34,338 nt of DNA from the NCBI GenBank assembly GCA_002452095.1, contig DKEG01000012.1:1-34338 (forward strand). The letters are read 5' to 3'. Below, in pieces: positions 1 through 6,968 of the stretch (the first letter of the stretch is position 1; every line of letters starts with the position of its first letter). Under the pieces are notes generated by a model, which made no database searches, was not told the DNA's origin, and worked only from the letters and a program-made list of their open reading frames with translations. Source of the DNA: Bacteroidales bacterium UBA6828. Lineage in GTDB: Bacteria; Bacteroidota; Bacteroidia; Bacteroidales; Paludibacteraceae. The position numbers and the translations under genes are program-made.

Positions 1-63
1 TTGTTATTGGACAGTACATTTAGCATAAAAATGCACTGAAAGGCAAAAAAAACACTGAAAGAT

Positions 64-94
64 TTTGCTATGTCAAAAAAAAACAGTACTTTTG
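64..94 (+). promoter_or_regulatory. Promoter of the tRNA-Phe/tRNA-Cys unit
   Basis: A TTTG box at 64-67 is followed after exactly 19 bases by TACTTTTG at 87-94. This matches the Bacteroidota housekeeping consensus TTTG-N19-TANNTTTG. The sequence from the -33 box into the discriminator (GCACTCGCTTTTCG) is almost the same as the promoter upstream of rpmH at 17552-17582. It lies about 58 bases before the first tRNA. Confidence 0.8.
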
Positions 95-152
95 CACTCG
101 CTTTTCGCCGGTAAGCCCAACCAATGCGGGCAGAGACATAAGAAAAGCGCAA

Positions 153-225
153 GGTACCTTAGCTCAGGTGGTAGAGCAATGGACTGAAAATCCATGTGTC
201 CTTGGTTCAACTCCAAGAGGTACCA
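153..225 (+). tRNA. tRNA-Phe (GAA)
   Basis: A full cloverleaf can be drawn. The acceptor stem pairs GGTACCT with AGGTACC, and the D-arm contains AGCTCAGGTGGTAGAGC. The anticodon stem ATGGA/TCCAT holds the loop CTGAAAA with anticodon GAA, and the T-arm is CTTGG-TTCAACT-CCAAG. The discriminator is A at 225. The 3' CCA is not encoded. It is followed 19 bases later by tRNA-Cys and shares its promoter. Confidence 0.95.
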
Positions 226-244
226 CAACAGAAGTAGTGTTAAT

Positions 245-318
245 GGTCGGTTGCCCGAGTGGTTAGGGACCGGTCTGCAAAACCGGGGACAGCGGTTCGA
301 ATCTGCTACCGACCTCCA
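245..318 (+). tRNA. tRNA-Cys (GCA)
   Basis: The acceptor stem pairs GGTCGGT with ACCGACC. The anticodon stem CCGGT/ACCGG encloses CTGCAAA, giving anticodon GCA. The discriminator is T at 315, as usual for tRNA-Cys, and CCA is encoded at 316-318. It is cotranscribed with tRNA-Phe and ends just before an intrinsic terminator. Confidence 0.95.
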
Positions 319-319
319 C

Positions 320-349
320 AAGCACCGTCAGTTTTGGCGGTGCTTTTTT
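320..349 (+). terminator. Intrinsic terminator of the tRNA unit
   Basis: AGCACCGTC pairs with GGCGGTGCT (nine pairs, one of them G-U) and is followed by a run of six T. It closes the two-tRNA transcript before sufB. Confidence 0.85.
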
Positions 350-378
350 GTTTTTGAAACTGGAAAATCTATAAAATC

Positions 379-442
379 TAGAATTTCTAGAACAACTAGA
401 ACAACTAGAACAACTAGAATTTCTAGATCAAACTAGAACAAC
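379..442 (+). repeat. 9-bp tandem repeat directly upstream of sufB
   Basis: Seven units starting with TAG lie end to end: TAGAATTTC, TAGAACAAC three times, TAGAATTTC, TAGATCAAAC and TAGAACAAC. The last unit ends ten bases before the sufB ATG, so the array lies in its leader or promoter region. No TANNTTTG box is visible between the tRNA terminator and sufB. The array is one of several short-period arrays in this window, but this one has a 9-bp period whereas most others have 11. Confidence 0.85.
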
Positions 443-452
443 TAACAACACA

Positions 453-1886
453 ATGGAAAATGAGATTATAGAAGATATTACCCGGCAGGAGTACAAATAC
501 GGCTTCACCACCGATGTGGAGACCGATGTGCTGTCGCGCGGGCTGAACGAGGACGTTATTCGCACCATCTCTAAGAAGAAAGGTGAACCCGAATGGCTGC
601 TGGAGTTCCGCCTGAAAGCCTATCGCAAATGGCTCACGATGGAGGTGCCTACGTGGGCGCATCTGGATATACCCGAAATTGATTTCCAGGCTATCTCGTA
701 TTATGCAGCCCCCAAAGCGCATTCCGAGGACAAAAAAGAGATAGACCCCGAGGTAATGAAGACCTTTGACAAACTGGGTATCCCCCTGGAGGAACGCGCT
801 GCGCTGGCAGGTAATATGGCGGTAGATGCTGTGATGGACTCGGTGTCGGTGAAAACCACATTCCGAGAGACGCTGGCGGAGAAAGGCATTATCTTCTGTT
901 CTATTTCTGAGGCGGTGCGCGAGCACGAAGACCTCGTCAAAGAATATCTCGGCAGCGTGGTGCCGTACAGTGACAATTTCTATGCGGCACTCAATTCGGC
1001 GGTCTTCTCCGACGGGTCGTTTGTGTATATCCCCAAGGGCGTGCGCTGCCCGATGGAACTGAGTACGTATTTCCGTATCAATGCGGGTAATACGGGGCAG
1101 TTTGAGCGCACGTTGCTCATTGCCGACGAGGGGGCGTACCTCAGTTATCTGGAGGGATGCACCGCCCCGATGCGCGATGAGAACCAACTCCATGCCGCTA
1201 TCGTGGAGATTGTGGTGCGCAAGGATGCTGAGGTGAAATACTCCACGGTGCAGAACTGGTATCCGGGCGACAAAGAGGGCAAAGGCGGTATCTACAATTT
1301 CGTAACCAAGCGAGGTATCACCTACGAGAATGCGCGGCTTAGTTGGACGCAGGTGGAGACCGGATCGGCTATCACGTGGAAGTATCCGAGTTGTATTCTG
1401 CGGGGCGACAATTCGTCTGCCGAGTTCTACTCGGTAGCCGTAACCAACAACTACCAGCAGGCGGATACGGGCACCAAGATGATACATCTCGGCAAAAACA
1501 CCCGCTCGCGGATCATCAGCAAGGGTATCAGCGCAGGGCACAGCCAGAACTCCTACCGAGGACTCGTCAAGGTGGCAAGCAAGGCGGACAATGCCCGCAA
1601 CTACAGCCAGTGCGACAGCCTGCTGCTGGGCGACAAATGCGGGGCGCACACGTTCCCCGATATGCAGATCAGTAACCCGACCGCCACCGTGGAACACGAG
1701 GCAACTACCAGCAAGATCAACGAGGACCAACTCTTCTACTGCCGGCAGCGCGGTATCGGACTGGAAGACGCGGTAGGACTGATTATCAACGGCTACGCCA
1801 AAGAGGTGATGGACAAACTGCCGATGGAATTTGCTGTCGAGGCACAGAAACTGCTGCAAGTGTCGCTCGAAGGCACGGTGGGATAA
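453..1886 (+). CDS. sufB: Fe-S cluster assembly scaffold protein SufB
   Basis: This 477-residue protein is a full-length SufB, the scaffold of the cytosolic SUF iron-sulfur cluster assembly machinery that works with the ATPase SufC and the partner SufD. Family signatures include KYSTVQNWYPGD, the beta-helix core with KCGAHTFPDMQI, and the C-terminal VEHEATTSKINEDQLFYC, which carries the conserved Cys and Glu needed for cluster building. The ATG at 453 gives the expected N-terminus (LSRGLNEDVIRTISKKKGEPEW). The gene stands alone: a strong hairpin follows within 25 bases and the next genes run the other way. In most Bacteroidota sufB is followed by sufC, sufD and sufS, so those partners must be elsewhere in this genome. 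Confidence 0.97.
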   Translation: MENEIIEDITRQEYKYGFTTDVETDVLSRGLNEDVIRTISKKKGEPEWLLEFRLKAYRKWLTMEVPTWAHLDIPEIDFQAISYYAAPKAHSEDKKEIDPEVMKTFDKLGIPLEERAALAGNMAVDAVMDSVSVKTTFRETLAEKGIIFCSISEAVREHEDLVKEYLGSVVPYSDNFYAALNSAVFSDGSFVYIPKGVRCPMELSTYFRINAGNTGQFERTLLIADEGAYLSYLEGCTAPMRDENQLHAAIVEIVVRKDAEVKYSTVQNWYPGDKEGKGGIYNFVTKRGITYENARLSWTQVETGSAITWKYPSCILRGDNSSAEFYSVAVTNNYQQADTGTKMIHLGKNTRSRIISKGISAGHSQNSYRGLVKVASKADNARNYSQCDSLLLGDKCGAHTFPDMQISNPTATVEHEATTSKINEDQLFYCRQRGIGLEDAVGLIINGYAKEVMDKLPMEFAVEAQKLLQVSLEGTVG

Positions 1887-1906
1887 AATAAGAGCATAAA
1901 AAATAC

Positions 1907-1949
1907 AGACGGAGGTCCCCTATGCTAATTAAGTAGGCGACCTCCGTCT
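1907..1949. terminator. Bidirectional terminator between sufB and the lipoprotein operon
   Basis: AGACGGAGGTC at 1907-1917 pairs perfectly with GACCTCCGTCT at 1939-1949 (11 bp, 21-base loop). On the minus strand it is followed by GTATTTTTTATG, a good U-tract for the reverse lipoprotein operon. On the plus strand the downstream U-tract is poor, so termination of sufB is less certain. Confidence 0.75.
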
Positions 1950-1966
1950 CTATGCAAACTATCCTA

Positions 1967-2542
1967 TTATTCTTTTATGGCGCGTAATTCCTCTAAATCG
2001 GAGCGGCTAAAATAATAGGCAAATGTGCGCGTGTTGGCATGGGGACTCGCATTGCGATATTCGTCATATTTCCAATTGCATATACTGAACATATTCTTGT
2101 AATCTTCACCTGTGGGTGTCCAAACGGCTAATGTGTCGTTCTTTTGAAATAGGATAACACTATCAAAATGCCTCATTATATCATCAAAATAGCGAAATTC
2201 AGTCCTGTAATCCTGAGATAGTTTTTGGCTCATTTTGAATCCGTCCCCCCAACGATAATATCCATCTCTCCCGATGTGATCAATTGTAGAATTTGGAACT
2301 AAATGAATAATTAATGTAGTAGAGTCTAAAAAATGTACGCTTGTATCTTCTGTTATTAAACTTAGATCTTTTACATTTCCTTTCAATTCCAAATAAATGC
2401 TATCCTCTACCTCCAGTGTGGAATCTGCAATAAATACATATCTTTCGTTATAATATGGATAATTAAACCAATTTATACTACAGCCAATAAGCCCCAAGAA
2501 TATAAGAATATAAAATATTCCGTCTATAATCTTCTTTTTCAT
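1967..2542 (-). CDS. Small lipoprotein of unknown function, paralogue of the upstream gene
   Basis: About 191 residues starting MKKKIIDGIFY; the ATG at 2542 fits the signal peptide better than an ATG 15 bases upstream that lies against the preceding stop codon. A hydrophobic stretch ends in LIGCS, a lipobox, so the product should be exported and lipid-anchored. The body resembles the next gene upstream: YVFIADST-EVEDSI-LELKGN, then YRTEFRYFDDIM-RFDSV, KNDTLAVWTPTG and FAYYFSRSDLEELR. No known family is recognised. It is the last gene of a three-gene reverse operon, starting four bases after the previous stop. Confidence 0.75.
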   Translation of the reverse strand: MKKKIIDGIFYILIFLGLIGCSINWFNYPYYNERYVFIADSTLEVEDSIYLELKGNVKDLSLITEDTSVHFLDSTTLIIHLVPNSTIDHIGRDGYYRWGDGFKMSQKLSQDYRTEFRYFDDIMRHFDSVILFQKNDTLAVWTPTGEDYKNMFSICNWKYDEYRNASPHANTRTFAYYFSRSDLEELRAIKE

Positions 2543-2546
2543 TTTG

Positions 2547-3116
2547 CTACCTCCCAACCTTTTCTTTCTTTATTCGTAATTTCTCAATGTCGCTCTTCCT
2601 TATGTAATAAGCAAAACCTCGCATATTGCCGGGAGAGAGATCATCTGTATAGTTCTTATCTAATTTCCAGTTGCTCTGAAGGAAAGGATTCTTGTATTTA
2701 TCACTTATCGGTGTCCACATAACGATAGTATCCGTCTTTTGACATAGCATTATTGTATCAAAACGCGCCATAAGTTCATCAAAATAGCGAAACTCTGTTC
2801 TGTATCTGTCAGCCATCTTTTTATTTTCCCTTAGTCCTACGATAGAATCGTATGCAATATAAAAAGATAATGTATGAGTATTTGTGAAAAATGCCGCCTT
2901 CTCTTCTGCGCTTAAATACCGATCCCCATATAGTCTTAAATTTTCCATGTTTCCTTTTAGCTGGAGTTGAATGCTGTCTTCTATCTTGATAGTTGTATCG
3001 GCAACAAATACATAATTTTCTTCATAGGTTGCCGCACGCTCAAACCAATGAAAACAACCGGTAAAACCGAATAATATAACGGTGTATAATAGTCCTACTA
3101 TAATACTCTTTTTCAT
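2547..3116 (-). CDS. Small lipoprotein of unknown function, tandem paralogue
   Basis: About 189 residues starting MKKSIIVGLLY, with lipobox FTGC after a hydrophobic helix. It shares with its downstream neighbour the blocks YVFVADTT-KIEDSI-LQLKGN, YRTEFRYFDELMARFDTI, KTDTIVMWTPIS and GFAYYIRKSDIEKLR, so the two arose by tandem duplication. The bases before both start codons are also nearly identical (GGGAGGTAGCARAATGAAAAAG in two adjoining blocks), so the duplicated unit included the junction. The ATG overlaps the stop of the preceding gene as ATGA, suggesting translational coupling. Function is unknown. Confidence 0.75.
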   Translation of the reverse strand: MKKSIIVGLLYTVILFGFTGCFHWFERAATYEENYVFVADTTIKIEDSIQLQLKGNMENLRLYGDRYLSAEEKAAFFTNTHTLSFYIAYDSIVGLRENKKMADRYRTEFRYFDELMARFDTIMLCQKTDTIVMWTPISDKYKNPFLQSNWKLDKNYTDDLSPGNMRGFAYYIRKSDIEKLRIKKEKVGR

Positions 3117-3325
3117 TCTGCTACCTCCCAACCTTTTCTTTCTTCAATAATACAATCAATTGTCTTTTCATCCAATCCTAAACGCACCATACCATCTCGC
3201 AGAGTTTCTAGTATAACACTCGGCTCGTCGCCTTTGACAGACACGTCCGGTTGGGATAATCCCGAACAGCCGCTGAGTCCTATGCCAATGAGGCACAGAA
3301 AAACAGAAAGTAATTTTTTAATCAT
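3113..3325 (-). CDS. Short lipoprotein, first gene of the reverse operon
   Basis: About 70 residues starting MIKKLLSVFLC, with lipobox LSGCS near residue 20. An in-frame ATG ten codons upstream lies inside the -7 promoter box at 3353-3360, so the ATG at 3325 must be the start. The mature part (ETLRDGMVRLGLDEKTIDCIIEE across two adjoining blocks) is short and unlike the two following lipoproteins. No family is recognised. Its stop codon overlaps the next start (ATGA). Confidence 0.7.
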   Translation of the reverse strand: MIKKLLSVFLCLIGIGLSGCSGLSQPDVSVKGDEPSVILETLRDGMVRLGLDEKTIDCIIEERKGWEVAE

Positions 3326-3352
3326 AATGGCTATTGTTTTTATAATCCGCTG

Positions 3353-3384
3353 CAAAGGTAATATAATTTTGCAATATATACAAA
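3353..3384 (-). promoter_or_regulatory. Promoter of the lipoprotein operon
   Basis: On the minus strand TTTG (3384-3381) and TACCTTTG (3360-3353) are separated by 20 bases, matching the Bacteroidota consensus. The rest of 3385-3543 is AT-rich with no further signal seen. Confidence 0.75.
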
Positions 3385-3543
3385 TAGTTGCTTAAAAAAA
3401 ATAATTCAGCATATTATGTTATTATATTTTGCTGTTTGTTTGCAAAGTGTCTTCAAATATTTATTTTTGTAGCATTATGTATACTGCGTATCCGTTTTAT
3501 GTTCCGGTAAATTTATCATAACATAATAGTGGCGTAAATATAC

Positions 3544-3580
3544 AAAAAAAAGACCATCTGACGTTGTTGGTCAGGTGGTC
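3544..3580 (-). terminator. Intrinsic terminator of htpG
   Basis: Reading the minus strand, GACCACCTGAC pairs with GTCAGATGGTC (one G-U pair) around a short loop and is followed by an unbroken run of T. It lies about 27 bases after the htpG stop. Confidence 0.9.
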
Positions 3581-3607
3581 TCCTTTTGTCGGTTATTTAT
3601 ATATCAA

Positions 3608-5686
3608 TTACAGCATTTCCACGCTTCGGTTGACAAACTTTGCCAATGCCTCGCCTTTGAGCAAGCCGCTTGCCAGGAGGGCAATGTCGATCAGTTGGTG
3701 AACTTTCTCGTTGCCGGCGGCGTGTTTTGCATAGACATCTTTTAGTTGCTGGCGCAGTGCCCCTACCTCCTTCGTCAGGTTGGTAACCGCATTTTTTTCC
3801 TCTTGCGTAAGGTCAGCCTCTTTCTTGTCTTTCTGGGCGGCACGCAGGTCGTTCTCCTCTTTCTCTTTGGCGGCAATCTGCTCGTTGAGCGGTTTAGCCT
3901 CCTCGGCGCAAGCGGATACCAGTTCGTTCATCAGGTCGGTAACCTTGCTGTTGGCGGTATTGATCACCATATTGTACTGGTCGGGCATCTGTCCGTAGAA
4001 CGACATTCCTTGCTGGTGAGCCGACATCTCTTTCATACGGCGCATAAACTCGTTCTGGGTAAGGAAAACGGGCAGCGCATCTGCTGAAACCGACTCAAAA
4101 CTAACCACGAAGTTGGTCTTCTCGCCTTTCGGCAACTGGCTCTCGAAACTGTAGCGGAGCGCGTCCTCTTGCTCGGTCGTCAGCGAAACGGCTTTCTTGT
4201 CCTCCTTCAGAATCAGGTTCTCTATCACATCGGAGTCCACACGTACGAAACGCACCGTGCCCTTATTTTCCTCACCGTCGCCCATACTCTTCTGCTCCAT
4301 CTGCGACATAGCGTGTACGTCCAGTTCGCCGTCCATCAGCAGTACATCGTAGCCTTTTGCTTTCGCACGCTCGATATACGAGTACGAAGCATCGGGGTCT
4401 TGGGTGTAAAGCAAAATCAAGTCGCCATTCTTATCCGTCTGATTGTCTTTTACTTTGGCTTTGTATTCGTCAAAGGTGAAGTACTTGCCTTCCAGGTTCT
4501 TGAGCAATGCAAATTCAATCGCCTTGTCATAGAATTTCTCGTCGGTGAGCATTCCAAACTGGATAAACATCTTTACATCGTCCCACTTCTTTTCGAAGTC
4601 CTCACGGTTGTTCTTGAATAGTTCTGCCAGTTTGTCAGCCACTTTCTTCGTAATGTAACCGCTGATTTTCTTTACGTTGTTGTCGCTCTGCAAGTAACTG
4701 CGGCTTACATTCAGCGGTATATCCGGCGAGTCAATCACACCGTGCAACAGCGTCAGATACTGAGGCACTATATTCTCCACCTCGTCGGTTACATACACTT
4801 GGTTGCAATAGAGTTGTATCTTGTTGCGGTGTACATCGAGATTGTTTTTTATCTTCGGGAAATAGAGAATACCGGTCAGGTGGAACGGGTAGTCCACGTT
4901 CAGATGGATATGAAACAGCGGTTCGTCCGTCTGGTTCGGGTAGAGTTCGTGGTAGAATTTCTCATAGTCCTCGTCGGTCAGGTCGGACGGTTTGCGCATC
5001 CATGCGGGGTTCACGTCGTTGATGATGTTGTCCTCGTCCGTCTCCACCTGCTTACCGTCTTTCCACTCTTTCTTCTTGCCGAAAGCAATTTCTACGGGCA
5101 GGAACTTGCAGTATTTCTTCAGCAAACCTTCGATAGTGGCGTCTTCGAGATACTGCTTAAATTCATCGCTGATATGCAGCACGATGTCCGTTCCGCGGTC
5201 GGCTTTGATAGTGTCCTCCATCGTGTACTCGGGCGTTCCGTCGCAACTCCAGTGTACGGCTTTCGCGTCCTCTTTGTACGACTGCGAGAATATCTCCACT
5301 TTGTCGGCGACCATAAACGCACTATAGAAACCCAGTCCGAAATGCCCGATAATCGCTTCGGCTTTATCCTTGTATTTGTTTACAAACTCCTCTGCGCCCG
5401 AGAAGGCAATCTGGTTGATGTATTTGTCCACCTCTTCGGCAGTCATACCGATACCGTGGTCGCGTACGGTCAGTGTGTGTTTGTCCTTGTCTATCAGTAC
5501 GCGCACGCGGGTATCGCCCAATTCGCCTTTGAACTCGCCCACGCTCGACAGAGTCTTCAGTTTTTGGGTGGCATCCACAGCATTACTAATCAATTCGCGT
5601 AAGAAAATCTCGTGATCGCTATACAGAAACTTTTTGATAACGGGGAAGATGTTGGTTGAGGTAACCCCTATATTTCCTTTGCTCAT
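3608..5686 (-). CDS. htpG: Molecular chaperone HtpG (bacterial Hsp90)
   Basis: 692 residues. HtpG is the cytosolic ATP-dependent Hsp90 chaperone. The N-terminal GHKL ATPase domain shows SDHEIFLRELISNAVDA (the Glu and Asn that hydrolyse and bind ATP with Mg), VRDHGIGMT, FSGAEEF and the lid GHFGLGFYSAFMVADKV. The middle domain carries PLNVSRSYLQ with the conserved catalytic-loop Arg. The C-terminal dimerisation region ends in IALLASGLLKGEALAKFV. A charged, Lys/Glu-rich stretch near residues 605-640 is probably a coiled helix. The start at 5686 gives the usual N-terminus GNIGVTSTNIFPVIKKFLYS. It is monocistronic, with its own terminator. No consensus promoter was found upstream. Confidence 0.97.
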   Translation of the reverse strand: MSKGNIGVTSTNIFPVIKKFLYSDHEIFLRELISNAVDATQKLKTLSSVGEFKGELGDTRVRVLIDKDKHTLTVRDHGIGMTAEEVDKYINQIAFSGAEEFVNKYKDKAEAIIGHFGLGFYSAFMVADKVEIFSQSYKEDAKAVHWSCDGTPEYTMEDTIKADRGTDIVLHISDEFKQYLEDATIEGLLKKYCKFLPVEIAFGKKKEWKDGKQVETDEDNIINDVNPAWMRKPSDLTDEDYEKFYHELYPNQTDEPLFHIHLNVDYPFHLTGILYFPKIKNNLDVHRNKIQLYCNQVYVTDEVENIVPQYLTLLHGVIDSPDIPLNVSRSYLQSDNNVKKISGYITKKVADKLAELFKNNREDFEKKWDDVKMFIQFGMLTDEKFYDKAIEFALLKNLEGKYFTFDEYKAKVKDNQTDKNGDLILLYTQDPDASYSYIERAKAKGYDVLLMDGELDVHAMSQMEQKSMGDGEENKGTVRFVRVDSDVIENLILKEDKKAVSLTTEQEDALRYSFESQLPKGEKTNFVVSFESVSADALPVFLTQNEFMRRMKEMSAHQQGMSFYGQMPDQYNMVINTANSKVTDLMNELVSACAEEAKPLNEQIAAKEKEENDLRAAQKDKKEADLTQEEKNAVTNLTKEVGALRQQLKDVYAKHAAGNEKVHQLIDIALLASGLLKGEALAKFVNRSVEML

Positions 5687-5873
5687 AGTATATTTGGTGT
5701 TTTTTAGTTAATACTTTGTTTACCGCTATGACGGGCATAGCACGCTCTGCATAGGGCAAAAAGTTTGCCAAATATGGTTGGCTGCCAATTTGTCAGTATG
5801 GTATGTCTCTGCACAGCCGTATCCGCCTTGTCCCCGCCAAAGGCTCTACAAGCCGGACACTACGGTACACACA

Positions 5874-5917
5874 CGGTAGATATACGGTAGATACACGGTA
5901 GATATACGGTAGATAAA
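5874..5917 (+). repeat. 11-bp tandem repeat in the htpG-ruvA space
   Basis: Four units of CGGTAGATAYA (the last ends AAA) occur at exactly 11-base steps: 5874, 5885, 5896 and 5907. They lie in the 670-base non-coding space between the divergent htpG and ruvA genes, at the htpG side. Confidence 0.9.
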
Positions 5918-5973
5918 GCCGTCTTTGTAGGGCCTTTATCAGTGTTTACCCATAAGTTAGCACCGGCCATTGC

Positions 5974-6186
5974 AGGGGACGCAGACGCCTCTGGTTCCCC
6001 ATAATCCATAATAGGGGACGCGGACGCCCTCGTCCGCGGTCGGTTTGCCACAAACCGTATGACTATGCTATGTATGGGAGACGACGCGGCTCGCGTCGTT
6101 ATGCGCCACGGGCGCACTTAATACCGAAGCGAAACGAAAGCCTGTGGCTTGAGTAGAACTCCTTATGCGTCCCGCGTCGTTAAGTA
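5974..6186. repeat. Cluster of GC-rich hairpins, non-coding
   Basis: This part of the htpG-ruvA space holds repeated blocks instead of genes. AGGGGACGCRGACGCC occurs at 5974 and 6013. The second copy continues into a perfect hairpin, GCGGACG-CCCT-CGTCCGC (6020-6037). A further hairpin, ACGACGCG-GCT-CGCGTCGT, lies at 6081-6099, and a related GCGTCCCGCGTCGTTAAG lies near 6168. No convincing coding sequence is present and no protein family is recognisable in any frame. The bases from 5687 to 5873 show nothing further. Confidence 0.6.
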
Positions 6187-6295
6187 CGAATAACATTTTG
6201 CATAGAAAATAGTATAATGTTACACTTATTCTTTCAAAATTATGCTATTGATGTTACTATTTTAATGCGGTTGCCCTGGTGTATAGCGTTTTCTG

Positions 6296-6327
6296 TTTGC
6301 ATATTTGCGTTTTTTGTTGTATCTTTG
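6296..6327 (+). promoter_or_regulatory. Promoter of ruvA-sprA
   Basis: TTTG at 6296-6299 and TATCTTTG at 6320-6327 are separated by 20 bases. The RuvA start codon lies 29 bases further on, so the transcript has a short leader. Confidence 0.8.
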
Positions 6328-6356
6328 TGCGCTTGTTTTGTATAGACGAAAAAAGT

Positions 6357-6968
6357 ATGATTGAATATATAAAAGGACAACTGACGGAACTGTATCCAAC
6401 GGTAGCGGTGATAGAGGCTGCGGGGGTGGGGTACGAGGTGAATATCGCCCTGCCGACATACTCGGCATTGGTGAGCAAAGAGGGGCAGGAGGCCAAACTC
6501 TATACTACCGAGATTATCCGTGAGGATACCCACGACCTCTTCGGCTTTCTGACCAAAGGGGAACGGGCATTGTTTGTGCTGCTGATGACCGTGAGCGGTA
6601 TCGGGGCGAACACGGCGCGTATGATTATGTCGGCTTTTTCGGCGGCGGAGATACGTCAGATTATTGCAACGGGCAATGCAAAAGCGTTGTCGCAAGTGAA
6701 AGGACTTGGTCCGAAGACCGCCCAGCGCGTGATTGTGGACTTGAAAGACAAGGTGCTGAAGATTGATATAGAAGGCGACCCCACGGAGTTGCCGATGGAT
6801 AATGGTTCCGGTACGGTGGACAGCGAAGTGAAGACCGAGGCGGTCAGTGCCCTTACTATGCTCGGTTTCCAGGCAGCCGCCAGCGGAAAGGTCGTGGACA
6901 AGATACTGAAAGAGAACCCCGCTTGCAGCGTGGAGCAAGTGATACGCCAAGCCCTTAAAATGCTTTGA
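6357..6968 (+). CDS. ruvA: Holliday junction branch migration complex subunit RuvA
   Basis: 203 residues. RuvA tetramers bind four-way DNA junctions and direct the RuvB motor during recombination repair. The OB-fold domain opens MIEYIKGQLTEL and contains GVGYEV and EDTHDLFGF. The two helix-hairpin-helix motifs are VSGIGANTARMIM (about residues 77-89) and VKGLGPKTAQRVIVDLKDK (about 111-129). The C-terminal RuvB-binding domain ends CSVEQVIRQALKML. The ATG at 6357 was chosen because the promoter lies just upstream and an earlier in-frame ATG would precede it. It overlaps sprA by four bases, and ruvA-sprA is a common pair in Bacteroidota. Confidence 0.97.
   Translation: MIEYIKGQLTELYPTVAVIEAAGVGYEVNIALPTYSALVSKEGQEAKLYTTEIIREDTHDLFGFLTKGERALFVLLMTVSGIGANTARMIMSAFSAAEIRQIIATGNAKALSQVKGLGPKTAQRVIVDLKDKVLKIDIEGDPTELPMDNGSGTVDSEVKTEAVSALTMLGFQAAASGKVVDKILKENPACSVEQVIRQALKML

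Noticed and set aside
153..318. Integration hotspot at the tRNA genes
   Set aside because: No partial tRNA copy or direct repeat of a tRNA 3' end was found downstream.
423..1859. Long open frame on the minus strand opposite sufB
   Set aside because: It is the mirror of a clearly conserved sufB sequence and encodes nothing recognisable; high GC at codon position three keeps it open.
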